From assembly GCA_034002405.1 (NCBI GenBank), contig JAVFAS010000007.1, positions 32,252 to 96,251 on the forward strand: a DNA stretch of 64,000 bases, read 5' to 3'. A program made the position numbers and the translations under genes. Position 1 is the stretch's first letter. Every line of letters begins with the position of its first letter. Positions 46,223 through 54,358 of this stretch are shown here, piece after piece. The notes under the pieces were generated by a model that had not been told where the DNA came from, searched no databases, and saw only the letters and a program-made list of their open reading frames with translations. The stretch comes from SZUA-365 sp034002405 (GTDB taxonomy: Bacteria > Bacteroidota > Ignavibacteria > SZUA-365).

Positions 46223-46251
46223 AATGTAGGGAATTCGGCAATACCTGTCAA
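46223..46251 (-). promoter_or_regulatory. Sigma70-type promoter of rplU-rpmA
   Basis: On the minus strand: -35 TTGACA (46251-46246), exactly 17 bp, -10 TACATT (46228-46223). Transcription would begin near 46216, about 40 bp before the rplU ATG. Confidence 0.85.
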
Positions 46252-46401
46252 GGGCAGATGGAGAAACCTTGTTCGCCCACGGGGGAACCGCTATATTTTC
46301 TCTTTCCATGGCCGACGGCCATCGCCGCGCATGCCGCGCATGCCGGCGTTTCCGCTCGCGCGGCGCATCCTCACAACGAACGCTCACTTGCCCACGAATG
46401 T

Positions 46402-47208
46402 ATGACGACGCCAACAGTCCCGACCCTTGTCCGAATCCCGACCCTTTCCCCCCTGCCGTCTCTCCTCATCCTGCTGTTGTTCGTCGGTTGCGCGTCGACC
46501 CCGGCCATCGACACCAGCGGACCGATCGATCCGCGTGAGATCATGCGCCGGGTCGAGGAGCGAGGACGCGACATTCGCGCGCTCACCGGATCGGGGAAGA
46601 TCAGCGTCGAGACGCCGGAATTCTCCGGCGGTGGCTCGATCCAGGTGCGCCTGCTCAAACCCGACAGCCTGCAACTCGAGATCAACGGTCCCTTCGGTGT
46701 GACGGTCGCGCGTGGGCTGGTCACCGACCGGGATTTCCAGTTCTACGACGGGATGAACAATACCGTCGCCACGGGCGAGACCAACGCGAAGAACCTGCAG
46801 CGCGTGCTGCGCTTTCCGATCACGTTCGCGGACATCCTCGCCGTGCTCACGGGGTCGATGGGATTTGCCGCGGCGCCACGGGACATCGATCCGGTGGGTC
46901 GGCTCGACGGTGGCAGCTACCTGCTCGAATGGCGCGGCGAAGCGGAGTCGCTGGAATACGCCGTCGATATCCGCACGCTTGCCGTGCTCCGGTTCACACG
47001 CCGCAATGCAGAGGGGGAAATCCTCGAGGAGTTCCGCTTCCGCGATTTCCGTTCTCATGCGGGTATCGACGTCCCCCATATCCTCGCCCTCACCCGTCCG
47101 ATGGAAAATGAATCCCTCACCATCGTCTACGATCGCGTCACGATCAACGATTTCCCCATGGTGTTCGATTTCTCCTACCCGCGCTCCGCACGCCGCATTG
47201 TCTTCTGA
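46402..47208 (+). CDS. DUF4292-like outer-membrane lipoprotein
   Basis: A 268-residue lipoprotein with lipobox LFVGC (Cys30). After it is a LolB-like fold pattern: IRALTGSGKISVETPEFSGG, KPDSLQLEINGPFG, LRFPITFADIL and a C-terminal YDRVTINDFPMVFDFSYP. This is the usual layout of the DUF4292/LolB-type proteins of the FCB group, which bind lipids or lipoproteins. The ATG at 46402 lacks a strong ribosome site; the true start might be a few codons later. It is divergent from rplU and 70 bp before the EnvC-like gene. Confidence 0.85.
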   Translation: MTTPTVPTLVRIPTLSPLPSLLILLLFVGCASTPAIDTSGPIDPREIMRRVEERGRDIRALTGSGKISVETPEFSGGGSIQVRLLKPDSLQLEINGPFGVTVARGLVTDRDFQFYDGMNNTVATGETNAKNLQRVLRFPITFADILAVLTGSMGFAAAPRDIDPVGRLDGGSYLLEWRGEAESLEYAVDIRTLAVLRFTRRNAEGEILEEFRFRDFRSHAGIDVPHILALTRPMENESLTIVYDRVTINDFPMVFDFSYPRSARRIVF

Positions 47209-47278
47209 CCTCGTCCCTTCTGTGAATTGCCTGCGGTAATCCGTAATTTTTCGGTATGTGGAAGAATTCCGGATCCGG

Positions 47279-48532
47279 ATGAGCGATGTTCGACGGCATA
47301 TGGTGGTCGGTGTGTTGTTCGGTGCCCTGTTGCTGGGCATCGCGGCACCGTCGCCGTTGCACGGACAGAAGAAAAAGGCTCCCACTTCCATCAAGAGCAA
47401 GCAGCAGGAACTCGAAAACATCCGCGCGCAGATCCGCAAGTACGAGCAGCGGATCAAGGACAGCGAGCAGAGGGAACGCAGCACGCTGCAGCGACTCGAT
47501 GATTTCGACCGGCAGACCACGCTGATCCGGTCGCTGGTCTCGCGCCTGACCGAGGAGATCGCGCGGAATCAACGCGACATCGCCGTCGCCCAGCTCAATC
47601 TCGCCACGGCGGAGAAGGAACTCACGCGCCTCAAACGCGAATTCGCCCGCATCGTCGTCGCGATGTACAAGCGCGGCCGCACGCACGACACCGAGCTGCT
47701 GCTTTCGGCGGACAACCTCAACGAGATGCTGATTCGCTCGCGCTACCTGAAGGCCTATTCGGAAAACCAGCGGGTGCAGGCGGAGGAAATCAGGAAAAGA
47801 AAACGGGAAATTGAACTCCAGAAGCTGATGCTGGAAGAAAAACTTCTCCAGCAGCAGCTCGCCGTGCAGGAGAAACGCGCCGAGGAAGGAGTGTTGCGGC
47901 AAAAGGTGCAGCAACAGCGCGGCTTGCTCGACCGGGTACGGCAGGACAAGGAATCGTTCGAATCACAGCTCCGCCGCAAGCAGGCCGCGGCACGGAAAAT
48001 CGAACGCATGATCGCCGACCTGATCGAGCGCGAACGCGCACGGATCGAACGCGCACGGAAGGCAGCGGCGAAAAAAGCCGGCAAGCCAGAACCCGCGCCG
48101 CTGCCGAGCGTCCCCATCTCGAACACCAAATTCGGCAAGCTGCGCGGACGCCTCCCCTGGCCGGTCGCGCAGGGTGCCGTTGTCGAGACCTTCGGCGAAC
48201 ACGTCAACCCCAAACACGGGACGGTCACCATCAGTCCGGGCATCGACATCGCTGTCCCCGCCGGCAGTGCCGTGCGCAGCGTCGCCGACGGCACGGTCAC
48301 CATGATCAGCTACATCGCGGGCTTCGGCAACTTGATGATCATCAGCCACGACGACGGCTTCTTTTCCGTCTACGCCCACTTATCGGAGATTCTTGTCCGG
48401 AGAGATAAAAAAGTCAAGGCCGGACAGACCATCGCCCGTTCCGGCGAAAGCATCAGCGGCCCCCGCCTCCATTTCGAACTCTGGTACAACCGCATCAAGC
48501 AGGACCCCATCTCCTGGCTCGCCAAACGCTGA
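47279..48532 (+). CDS. EnvC-like murein hydrolase activator with degenerate LytM domain
   Basis: A 417-residue exported protein: signal peptide, a long coiled coil (about residues 30-250, dense in Glu, Gln, Arg and Lys heptads) and a C-terminal LytM/M23 domain. The metal site is degenerate: the first motif HxxxD reads SPGID, lacking His, and the HxH motif reads RLHF, lacking its first His. Like EnvC it therefore cannot hydrolyse peptidoglycan and likely activates amidases during division. ATG 47279 is used; a GTG at 47258 is a possible alternative. It is downstream of the lipoprotein gene and may be co-transcribed. Confidence 0.9.
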   Translation: MSDVRRHMVVGVLFGALLLGIAAPSPLHGQKKKAPTSIKSKQQELENIRAQIRKYEQRIKDSEQRERSTLQRLDDFDRQTTLIRSLVSRLTEEIARNQRDIAVAQLNLATAEKELTRLKREFARIVVAMYKRGRTHDTELLLSADNLNEMLIRSRYLKAYSENQRVQAEEIRKRKREIELQKLMLEEKLLQQQLAVQEKRAEEGVLRQKVQQQRGLLDRVRQDKESFESQLRRKQAAARKIERMIADLIERERARIERARKAAAKKAGKPEPAPLPSVPISNTKFGKLRGRLPWPVAQGAVVETFGEHVNPKHGTVTISPGIDIAVPAGSAVRSVADGTVTMISYIAGFGNLMIISHDDGFFSVYAHLSEILVRRDKKVKAGQTIARSGESISGPRLHFELWYNRIKQDPISWLAKR

Positions 48533-48563
48533 CCACCCATTCCCTTCATCCCCCCACCGCTGC

Positions 48564-48608
48564 ACCCTTTGACCCTTTGACCTCTTCACCCCTTCACCTC
48601 TTCACCCA
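48564..48608. repeat. Short-period pyrimidine repeat, locus B
   Basis: Nine-base units of the type CCCTTTGAC, CCTCTTCAC and CCCCTTCAC. Same family as 8964-9042 and 49128-49206. Non-coding, between the EnvC-like gene and the CBS gene. Confidence 0.85.
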
Positions 48609-48614
48609 TTCCCC

Positions 48615-49052
48615 TCACCGCAAATCATTCCCCGTGATATAATCCTTCAGATACCTGATCGTCACCGTCTTCTCGTCATGCTGCGTCTTGACGAGATCAC
48701 CGATCGAGACCATGCCGGCGATACGGTCTTCGTTCATGACCGGAAGATGACGGATGCGTTTGGAAGTCATCACATGCATGGCATCCTCGACCTCGTCATC
48801 GACATCGCCGATGATCAGGTCGATCGACATGGCATCCCGCACGGGGATGTGCACCAATTCCTCCAGACGCGTCGCGACATTGCGCAAGATGTCGCGCTCG
48901 GTGAATATCCCGACGGGACTCCCTTCCTCGATCACCAGCAGCGAGCCGATATTGTATTGCACCAACATGTCGATCGCATCCTTCACCGACTTGTCCGGAT
49001 CGATGCTGAACACGGTGCTGCCTTTGGTCTTGACGATATCCTTGAGCTTCAT
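48615..49052 (-). CDS. CBS-domain pair protein
   Basis: A 145-residue cytosolic protein made of two CBS repeats (about 8-60 and 70-125), each with the xGI(F/V)TERD or GMVSIGDL end strand. Such pairs bind adenosine nucleotides and sense energy state. The start at 49052 is decided by AGAGGAG 8 bp upstream. Position between two repeat tracts and beside the sodium pump operon gives no clear partner. Confidence 0.88.
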   Translation of the reverse strand: MKLKDIVKTKGSTVFSIDPDKSVKDAIDMLVQYNIGSLLVIEEGSPVGIFTERDILRNVATRLEELVHIPVRDAMSIDLIIGDVDDEVEDAMHVMTSKRIRHLPVMNEDRIAGMVSIGDLVKTQHDEKTVTIRYLKDYITGNDLR

Positions 49053-49127
49053 GACGTCGACTCCTCTGCTGGAATGAATGGCGTTGCGCTGCATATACAA
49101 TAGGAAAGCGCCGCCGCAAAATCAAGT

Positions 49128-49206
49128 TCACCCCTTCACCCCTTCACCTTTTCACCTTTTCACCCCTTCACCTTTTCACCCCTTCACCTTTTCACCTTTT
49201 CACCTC
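49128..49206. repeat. Short-period pyrimidine repeat, locus C
   Basis: Nine-base units CCCCTTCAC and CCTTTTCAC alternating for about nine copies. Third locus of the family. It lies between the CBS gene start and the end of the Na+ pump operon. Confidence 0.92.
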
Positions 49207-49216
49207 CCCAACACAA

Positions 49217-49250
49217 CCACGGCGTCCCGCCGTGAAGCGAGACGCCGTGG
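49217..49250 (-). terminator. Hairpin at the end of the Na+ pump operon
   Basis: CCACGGCGTC (49217-49226) pairs with GACGCCGTGG (49241-49250) over a 14-base loop, 22 bp after the mmdB stop; on the minus strand it is followed by TTGTGTTGG. The weak tail lowers confidence as an intrinsic terminator. Confidence 0.6.
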
Positions 49251-49271
49251 AAAACCCGACGATCCCTCCGA

Positions 49272-50408
49272 TCAGAGGAGGAAGGAGATCAGGATACCCG
49301 CCGCGACGGCCGAGCCGATGACACCGGAGACGTTGGGTCCCATGGCGTGCATCAGCAGATAGTTATCCTTGTCGTACATCTGTCCGATATTGTGGGCGAC
49401 GCGCGCCGAATCCGGCACGGCCGACACGCCCGCGGCGCCGATGAGCGGATTGATTTTGTTCCCTTCCCGGAGGAAGAGGTTCATGAACTTCGCGAACAGC
49501 ACGCCACCCGCGGTGGCGACGGCGAAGGAACCCGCGCCGAGCACGAAAATCAGCAGGGACTGCGGGGTGAGGAAGGTCGTGGCCTGTGTCGAGGCACCGA
49601 CGGTCACACCGAGGAGAATGGTCACGATATCGATCAGCGGATTGCGTGCGGTCTCCATCAGGCGTTTGGTCACGCCGCTTTCCTTGAGCAGGTTGCCGAA
49701 GAAGAGCATCCCCAGCAGCGGCAGTGATCCCGGGGAAATGAAGCCGGTCACGAGAAAGCCGAGAATCGGGAACATCATCTTCTCCGTTTTCGACACCGCG
49801 CGCGGTGGTTTCATTCGGATACGACGCTCCTTGTTCGTCGTCAGTAGTTTCATGATCGGCGGCTGGATGATGGGCACGAGGCCCATGTATGAGTACGCGG
49901 CGATGGCGATCGCTCCGAGCAGATGCGGTGCGAGCTTCGATGCGATGAAGATAGCGGTCGGACCGTCGGCACCGCCGATGATGCCGATGGCGCCGGCTTC
50001 GTCGGGACTGAATCCCAGGGCCAGCGCGCCGAGCAGTGTCAGGAAAATGCCGACCTGGGACGCGGCGCCGAGCAGCACGAGCTTCGGATTCGAGAGCATC
50101 GCGGAAAAATCGGTCATCGCACCGATCCCGAGGAAGATGAGCGGGGGATAGATCCCCTTCACGACGCCATAGTAGAGGTAGTTCATCACGCTCCCCTGCT
50201 CGTAAATTCCGATCTGCAGACCGACATCCTCGATGAAGGGAATGTTGCCGATGAGGATGCCGAACCCGATGGGGACAAGCAGCAGCGGTTCATAATCCTT
50301 CGTGATCGCGATGTAGATGAAGAACAGTCCGACCACGATCATGATCAGATGTCCGACCGTCACATTCGCGAAGCCACTGTAGGACAGGAAGTGAAAGAGT
50401 CCTTCCAT
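49272..50408 (-). CDS. mmdB: Na+-pumping decarboxylase beta subunit
   Basis: Membrane subunit (378 residues) of the sodium-pumping methylmalonyl-CoA or oxaloacetate decarboxylase; it couples carboxybiotin decarboxylation to Na+ export. About nine to eleven hydrophobic segments, with the family blocks GADGPTAIF (AIGIIGGADGPTAIF) and GVTVGASTQATTFL. It is the last gene of the operon mmdA-mmdD-mmdC-mmdB, 6 bp after the biotin carrier gene. Confidence 0.95.
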   Translation of the reverse strand: MEGLFHFLSYSGFANVTVGHLIMIVVGLFFIYIAITKDYEPLLLVPIGFGILIGNIPFIEDVGLQIGIYEQGSVMNYLYYGVVKGIYPPLIFLGIGAMTDFSAMLSNPKLVLLGAASQVGIFLTLLGALALGFSPDEAGAIGIIGGADGPTAIFIASKLAPHLLGAIAIAAYSYMGLVPIIQPPIMKLLTTNKERRIRMKPPRAVSKTEKMMFPILGFLVTGFISPGSLPLLGMLFFGNLLKESGVTKRLMETARNPLIDIVTILLGVTVGASTQATTFLTPQSLLIFVLGAGSFAVATAGGVLFAKFMNLFLREGNKINPLIGAAGVSAVPDSARVAHNIGQMYDKDNYLLMHAMGPNVSGVIGSAVAAGILISFLL

Positions 50409-50414
50409 CGCGCG

Positions 50415-50858
50415 TTATCCTCCGATCTCGACCAGCGGGTCGCCTTCGAGCACGTTGTCGCCCACGTTCACCTTCAGCGAGGTGACACGTCCGTCCGACG
50501 GCGCGACAATGTTGTTTTCCATCTTCATCGCCTCCATGATCAGCAGCAGATCGCCAGCCTTGACCTCCGCACCTTCGCGGACGCGGACTTCGAGGATGAC
50601 GCCGGGCAGCGGTGACTTGACGATCTTTCCCTTGTTATCGGCGGGACCAGCGGTGGTTTTCGGCCGCTCGGCGCTGGTGGAGTACACCGGTGTCCGGGTG
50701 AGCGTCGGAGTTTTCGAGACTTTCTTCTCGGCTTCATAGGCCACGTCGTACACCGTGCCGTTGACCTCGACCGATGCGACACCTTCGCCGATGCTTTTAA
50801 TATCCACGGTATACTCGTTGCCGTGGATTTTCATCTTGAATGTTCTGGTGGAATTCAT
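50415..50858 (-). CDS. mmdC: Biotin carrier subunit of the Na+ pump
   Basis: A 147-residue biotin carrier. The N-terminal part binds the complex; a Pro/Thr/Ala-rich linker follows; the C-terminal biotinyl domain has EAMKMEN with Lys112 as the biotin site. The start at 50858 is chosen because AGGT lies just ahead and the frame upstream overlaps the delta subunit gene. It moves carboxyl groups from the alpha subunit to the membrane beta subunit. Confidence 0.94.
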   Translation of the reverse strand: MNSTRTFKMKIHGNEYTVDIKSIGEGVASVEVNGTVYDVAYEAEKKVSKTPTLTRTPVYSTSAERPKTTAGPADNKGKIVKSPLPGVILEVRVREGAEVKAGDLLLIMEAMKMENNIVAPSDGRVTSLKVNVGDNVLEGDPLVEIGG

Positions 50859-50874
50859 TGACCTGTGACCTCTG

Positions 50875-51306
50875 TCAGCGATTGGTGGTGTACTTGTAGG
50901 GGAGCGACCGCATGCCATGCAGCTTCGAACTCCACGGCGAGTAGGGACGGGATACACGCTGGATCGTGATGATCGTTTTCTCCTCGTCGTGCATCTCGAA
51001 GAGATGCGTCTGCAATGCCAGCGCGATGGCGGCGACGATCTCGCCGGAGACCCCGTTGGTTACCGGGGCGGCTTCCGGCGCGACGGCCGTTTTCTTCTTT
51101 GGCGCGGCGATGCGCTTCAGGGCGCGGATGACCAGCGTGATGATTGTCAATGCGAGAAAGACAACGATGATGCCGATGATCGAGATCATCACGCCATCAC
51201 CCTGGACGATGCTTTCGAGTCCGGTGTATTTCCAGCGCGTCGCGTCGGCGGCACTGGCCAGTGTATCGACCGCCGTGGTGACGGCGGATGTGAGTGTGTC
51301 CTGCAT
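50875..51306 (-). CDS. mmdD: OadG-family small membrane subunit of the Na+ pump
   Basis: A 143-residue protein with one membrane span (IIGIIVVFLALTIITLVI, about 44-61), then a Lys/Pro/Ala-rich linker and a C-terminal WSSKLHGMRSLP typical of OadG-like subunits. It helps hold the complex together. It is 16 bp before the biotin carrier gene. Confidence 0.9.
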   Translation of the reverse strand: MQDTLTSAVTTAVDTLASAADATRWKYTGLESIVQGDGVMISIIGIIVVFLALTIITLVIRALKRIAAPKKKTAVAPEAAPVTNGVSGEIVAAIALALQTHLFEMHDEEKTIITIQRVSRPYSPWSSKLHGMRSLPYKYTTNR

Positions 51307-51315
51307 GCCTTCTCC

Positions 51316-52872
51316 TTACAGGGGAATGTTGCCGTGCTTCTTCATCGGAAGCGTGTCACGTTTCGTGCTCAGGCTCTGCAGGGCACGGATGATGCGGAAG
51401 CGTGTGTTTCTCGGTTCGATCACGTCGTCGATGTAGCCGTATTTCGCGGCGACATACGGCGTGGCGAATTTGTTCCGGTACTCTTCCTCCATCATCGAAA
51501 TAAACTGGGCACGCGCCTCGGCGTCTTTCTTCGACAGTTCACGACCATACAGAACCTCGATGGCACCGCGCGGTCCCATGACCGCGATCTCGGCGGTCGG
51601 CCAGGCGTAGTTGATGTCGCCACGCAGGTGTTTCGAACCCATCACGTCATAGGCGCCTCCGTAGGCCTTGCGCAGGATGATGGTGATCTTCGGCACCGTG
51701 GCCTCGCCGTAGGCAAAAAGGAGTTTCGCACCGTGAATGATGATACCACCGTATTCCTGCGCCGTGCCGGGCAGGAAGCCGGGCACGTCGACCAGCGTGA
51801 CAATGGGGATGTTGAATGCATCGCAGAAGCGGATGAACCGCGCGGCCTTGCGCGACGCGTTGATGTCGAGCACCCCCGCGAGATAGCTCGGCTGATTCGC
51901 GATCATGCCCACCGACTGCCCGTTGAAGCGCGCGAAGCCGATGATCATGTTCGGCGCATAGTTCCGCATGACTTCGAGAAACTCCCCATTGTCCACGATC
52001 GCGTGGATCACGTCCTTGACGTCGTAGGGCTTATTCGGATTCTCCGGAATGATGTGGTTGAGCGCATCCTCCAACCGGTCGATGGGATCCGCGGTCTCGA
52101 TCCGCGGTGGATCCTCCATGTTGTTCTGCGGCATGTAGCTGATCAGCTTGCGGATGAGCATGATCTGCTCTTCATCGTTCTCGCAGGCGAAATGCGATAC
52201 GCCCGATTTCGCGGTGTGAATCGACGCGCCACCGAGTTCCTCGGTGGTCACTTCCTCGTTCGTCACCGACTTGACGACCTTCGGACCGGTGACGAACATG
52301 TAGCTCGTCCCCTTGGTCATGAGGATGAAATCGGTGATGGCGGGGGAGTACACCGCGCCACCGGCGCAGGGACCGAACACACCCGAGATCTGCGGGATCA
52401 CGCCGGAGGCGAGAATGTTCCGCTCGAAGATGTCCGCGTAACCGCCGAGGCTCTTGACACCTTCCTGAATGCGTGCACCACCGGAGTCATTGAGACCGAT
52501 GACCGGTGCACCGTTTTTCATCGCCATGTCCATGATCTTGCAGATTTTCGCGGCGTACATTTCGGAGAGAGAACCTCCGAATACCGTGAAGTCCTGGGAG
52601 AACACGTACACGAGCCGCCCGTCGATCGTGCCGTAGCCGGTCACGACACCATCGGAGAGATAGGCCTCGTTTTCGAGACCGAAATCGATGCATCGGTGGC
52701 TGACGAACATGTCGAACTCCTCGAAACTTCCTTCATCGAGCAGGAGGTCGAGACGCTCGCGCGCCGTCAGCTTGCCCTTGGCGTGCTGCGACTCGATGCG
52801 CTTCTCGCCGCCTCCCATCCGGGCCTCCTGACGCTTTTCGAGGAGTTCCTTGATCTTGTCTTCGATTGCCAT
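51316..52872 (-). CDS. mmdA: Methylmalonyl-CoA decarboxylase alpha / acyl-CoA carboxyltransferase subunit
   Basis: A 518-residue carboxyltransferase of the PccB/MmdA family (two crotonase-like folds). Seen: NDSGGARIQEG, FGPCAGGAVYSPA and RKAYGGAYDVM, the acyl-CoA and biotin-binding regions. As first gene of an operon ending in a Na+-pumping beta subunit, it probably takes CO2 from methylmalonyl-CoA and passes it to biotin, driving sodium export. A propionyl-CoA carboxylase role is the main alternative, since the protein family is the same. Confidence 0.94.
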   Translation of the reverse strand: MAIEDKIKELLEKRQEARMGGGEKRIESQHAKGKLTARERLDLLLDEGSFEEFDMFVSHRCIDFGLENEAYLSDGVVTGYGTIDGRLVYVFSQDFTVFGGSLSEMYAAKICKIMDMAMKNGAPVIGLNDSGGARIQEGVKSLGGYADIFERNILASGVIPQISGVFGPCAGGAVYSPAITDFILMTKGTSYMFVTGPKVVKSVTNEEVTTEELGGASIHTAKSGVSHFACENDEEQIMLIRKLISYMPQNNMEDPPRIETADPIDRLEDALNHIIPENPNKPYDVKDVIHAIVDNGEFLEVMRNYAPNMIIGFARFNGQSVGMIANQPSYLAGVLDINASRKAARFIRFCDAFNIPIVTLVDVPGFLPGTAQEYGGIIIHGAKLLFAYGEATVPKITIILRKAYGGAYDVMGSKHLRGDINYAWPTAEIAVMGPRGAIEVLYGRELSKKDAEARAQFISMMEEEYRNKFATPYVAAKYGYIDDVIEPRNTRFRIIRALQSLSTKRDTLPMKKHGNIPL

Positions 52873-53172
52873 GAGTAACGTCCTTCAGACGATTGTGTAT
52901 AGGGAAAAAGGGTATTGCGGGGTGAATACTGTGGTGGGGTGGTATGTCTTCGTTCCAACTGCCGTCTGGCAAATATCCCGAGCATCAAGTGCGAATGTTC
53001 TGTGATCTCCCAATCGATACAAATTTAGCGAATATCCCTCCCAATTCCAAAACCCATATTTTCCCGCTTGTTGCTTGCCTTCCGCCTTCCACTTTCCGCC
53101 TTCGTTTATGCCTTCCTCGCGATTTTCCGTATATTCTCCCCGAATCCTCTCCATCCCACCGCACCGGGATCA
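52873..53172. other. Divergent intergenic region
   Basis: About 300 bp separating mmdA (reverse) from the flippase-like gene (forward). It contains a purine/pyrimidine repeat of CCTTCCGCC-like words (53088-53106) and a -10-like TATATT at 53130-53135 without a good -35. Nothing else is recognisable. Confidence 0.5.
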
Positions 53173-54240
53173 ATGAACAAACAGCGCATCATTTCAATAG
53201 TGAAGGTGACGGTCACGTTGCTGATTGTCGCGTTCTCGATTTATTTCTCGGTCTGGAAAGTGGATTTCAGCGAACTTGGCCGCAGTTTCCAGACGGCGAA
53301 TTACTGGTATGCACTGGCGATCGTCATTCCGATCATCCTGTCGCATTACGTACGCGCCGTGCGGTGGAAGATCATTCTCGAGCGCATCCATCCCGCGGTG
53401 CGCACGGGCAACCTGTTCGCGGGCGTGATGATCGGGTATTTCATGAACAACATCATCCCGCGCAGCGGCGAGTTCATGCGCCCGTGGTTCACCGCGCAGG
53501 AGGAGAAGGATACGTCCTTCAGTTCGCTGCTCGGAAGCATCATCGTCGAACGCTTCATCGACACGGTCGCGCTGCTGTTGATGATCGCGGCGATCCTGTT
53601 TTACGATCGCAACCTCTTCGACGGCTTCGAGGAAGTCGGGGTGAGCGCCGCCGTGATCCGGCCCATCATCTACCTCGCCATCGTGCTGGGAATCGGGTTC
53701 ATTCTCATCGCACCGAGCAGGGCGGGACTCTGGATCGCGGAAACCGCGAGTTTGCCGCTGGAGTGGATCGCCCGGCGCTCGGGGTGGACAAAGCTTTCGG
53801 CGCTGCGCGACAGCGTGCTTGACATGTTTCGCAAGTTGCAACTCGGCTTCGGCGCGGTGCGCACGCCACGGCAGATCGTCCTGGTGCTCTTCCATACCGT
53901 CCTGCTGTATTTCCTGTACATGGTCCCGCTGTGGATGATGTTCTCTGCCTTCCCCAGCGGCTCGAATCCGGAAGTCACGCTCTTCGCGGTGCTGGAGATC
54001 TATGTCATCACCGCGCTTGCCTACGCGATCGCGCCCACTCCCGGGGCATTCGGCGTTTTCCACGCGGCCGCGCGCATCGCGTTGGTGAAATTTGTCGCGT
54101 TCACCGAGGCCGACGCCGTGGCCTACGCCACGCTCACGCACTTCGTCAATTACATCGTCCCGATCGTGCTCGGCATTTATTATCTGGTCACGCGCAACAT
54201 GAGCTTCGGCTCGCTTCTGCGCGCCCGCTCGCAATCGTAG
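53173..54240 (+). CDS. UPF0104 / lysylphosphatidylglycerol synthase TM-type membrane protein
   Basis: A 355-residue polytopic membrane protein (eight or so hydrophobic segments) of the YbhN/UPF0104 family, which shares the flippase half of MprF. Typical blocks are LSHYVRAVRWKIILE, NNIIPRSGEFMRP and PTPGAFGVFHAAA. It probably moves or senses lipids in the inner membrane; substrate unknown. The ATG at 53173 is chosen because it begins the hydrophobic domain directly. Confidence 0.9.
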   Translation: MNKQRIISIVKVTVTLLIVAFSIYFSVWKVDFSELGRSFQTANYWYALAIVIPIILSHYVRAVRWKIILERIHPAVRTGNLFAGVMIGYFMNNIIPRSGEFMRPWFTAQEEKDTSFSSLLGSIIVERFIDTVALLLMIAAILFYDRNLFDGFEEVGVSAAVIRPIIYLAIVLGIGFILIAPSRAGLWIAETASLPLEWIARRSGWTKLSALRDSVLDMFRKLQLGFGAVRTPRQIVLVLFHTVLLYFLYMVPLWMMFSAFPSGSNPEVTLFAVLEIYVITALAYAIAPTPGAFGVFHAAARIALVKFVAFTEADAVAYATLTHFVNYIVPIVLGIYYLVTRNMSFGSLLRARSQS

Positions 54241-54358
54241 TTCGTGCACGCGCACGGAAAGACGAGGAGAAATCGAACAGATCGGCGGCAACAAGAACCC
54301 ACGCGCGGCAGCACCATTCAAAAGATAACGCACCTTCAACGATCGAGGACGCACCGTC

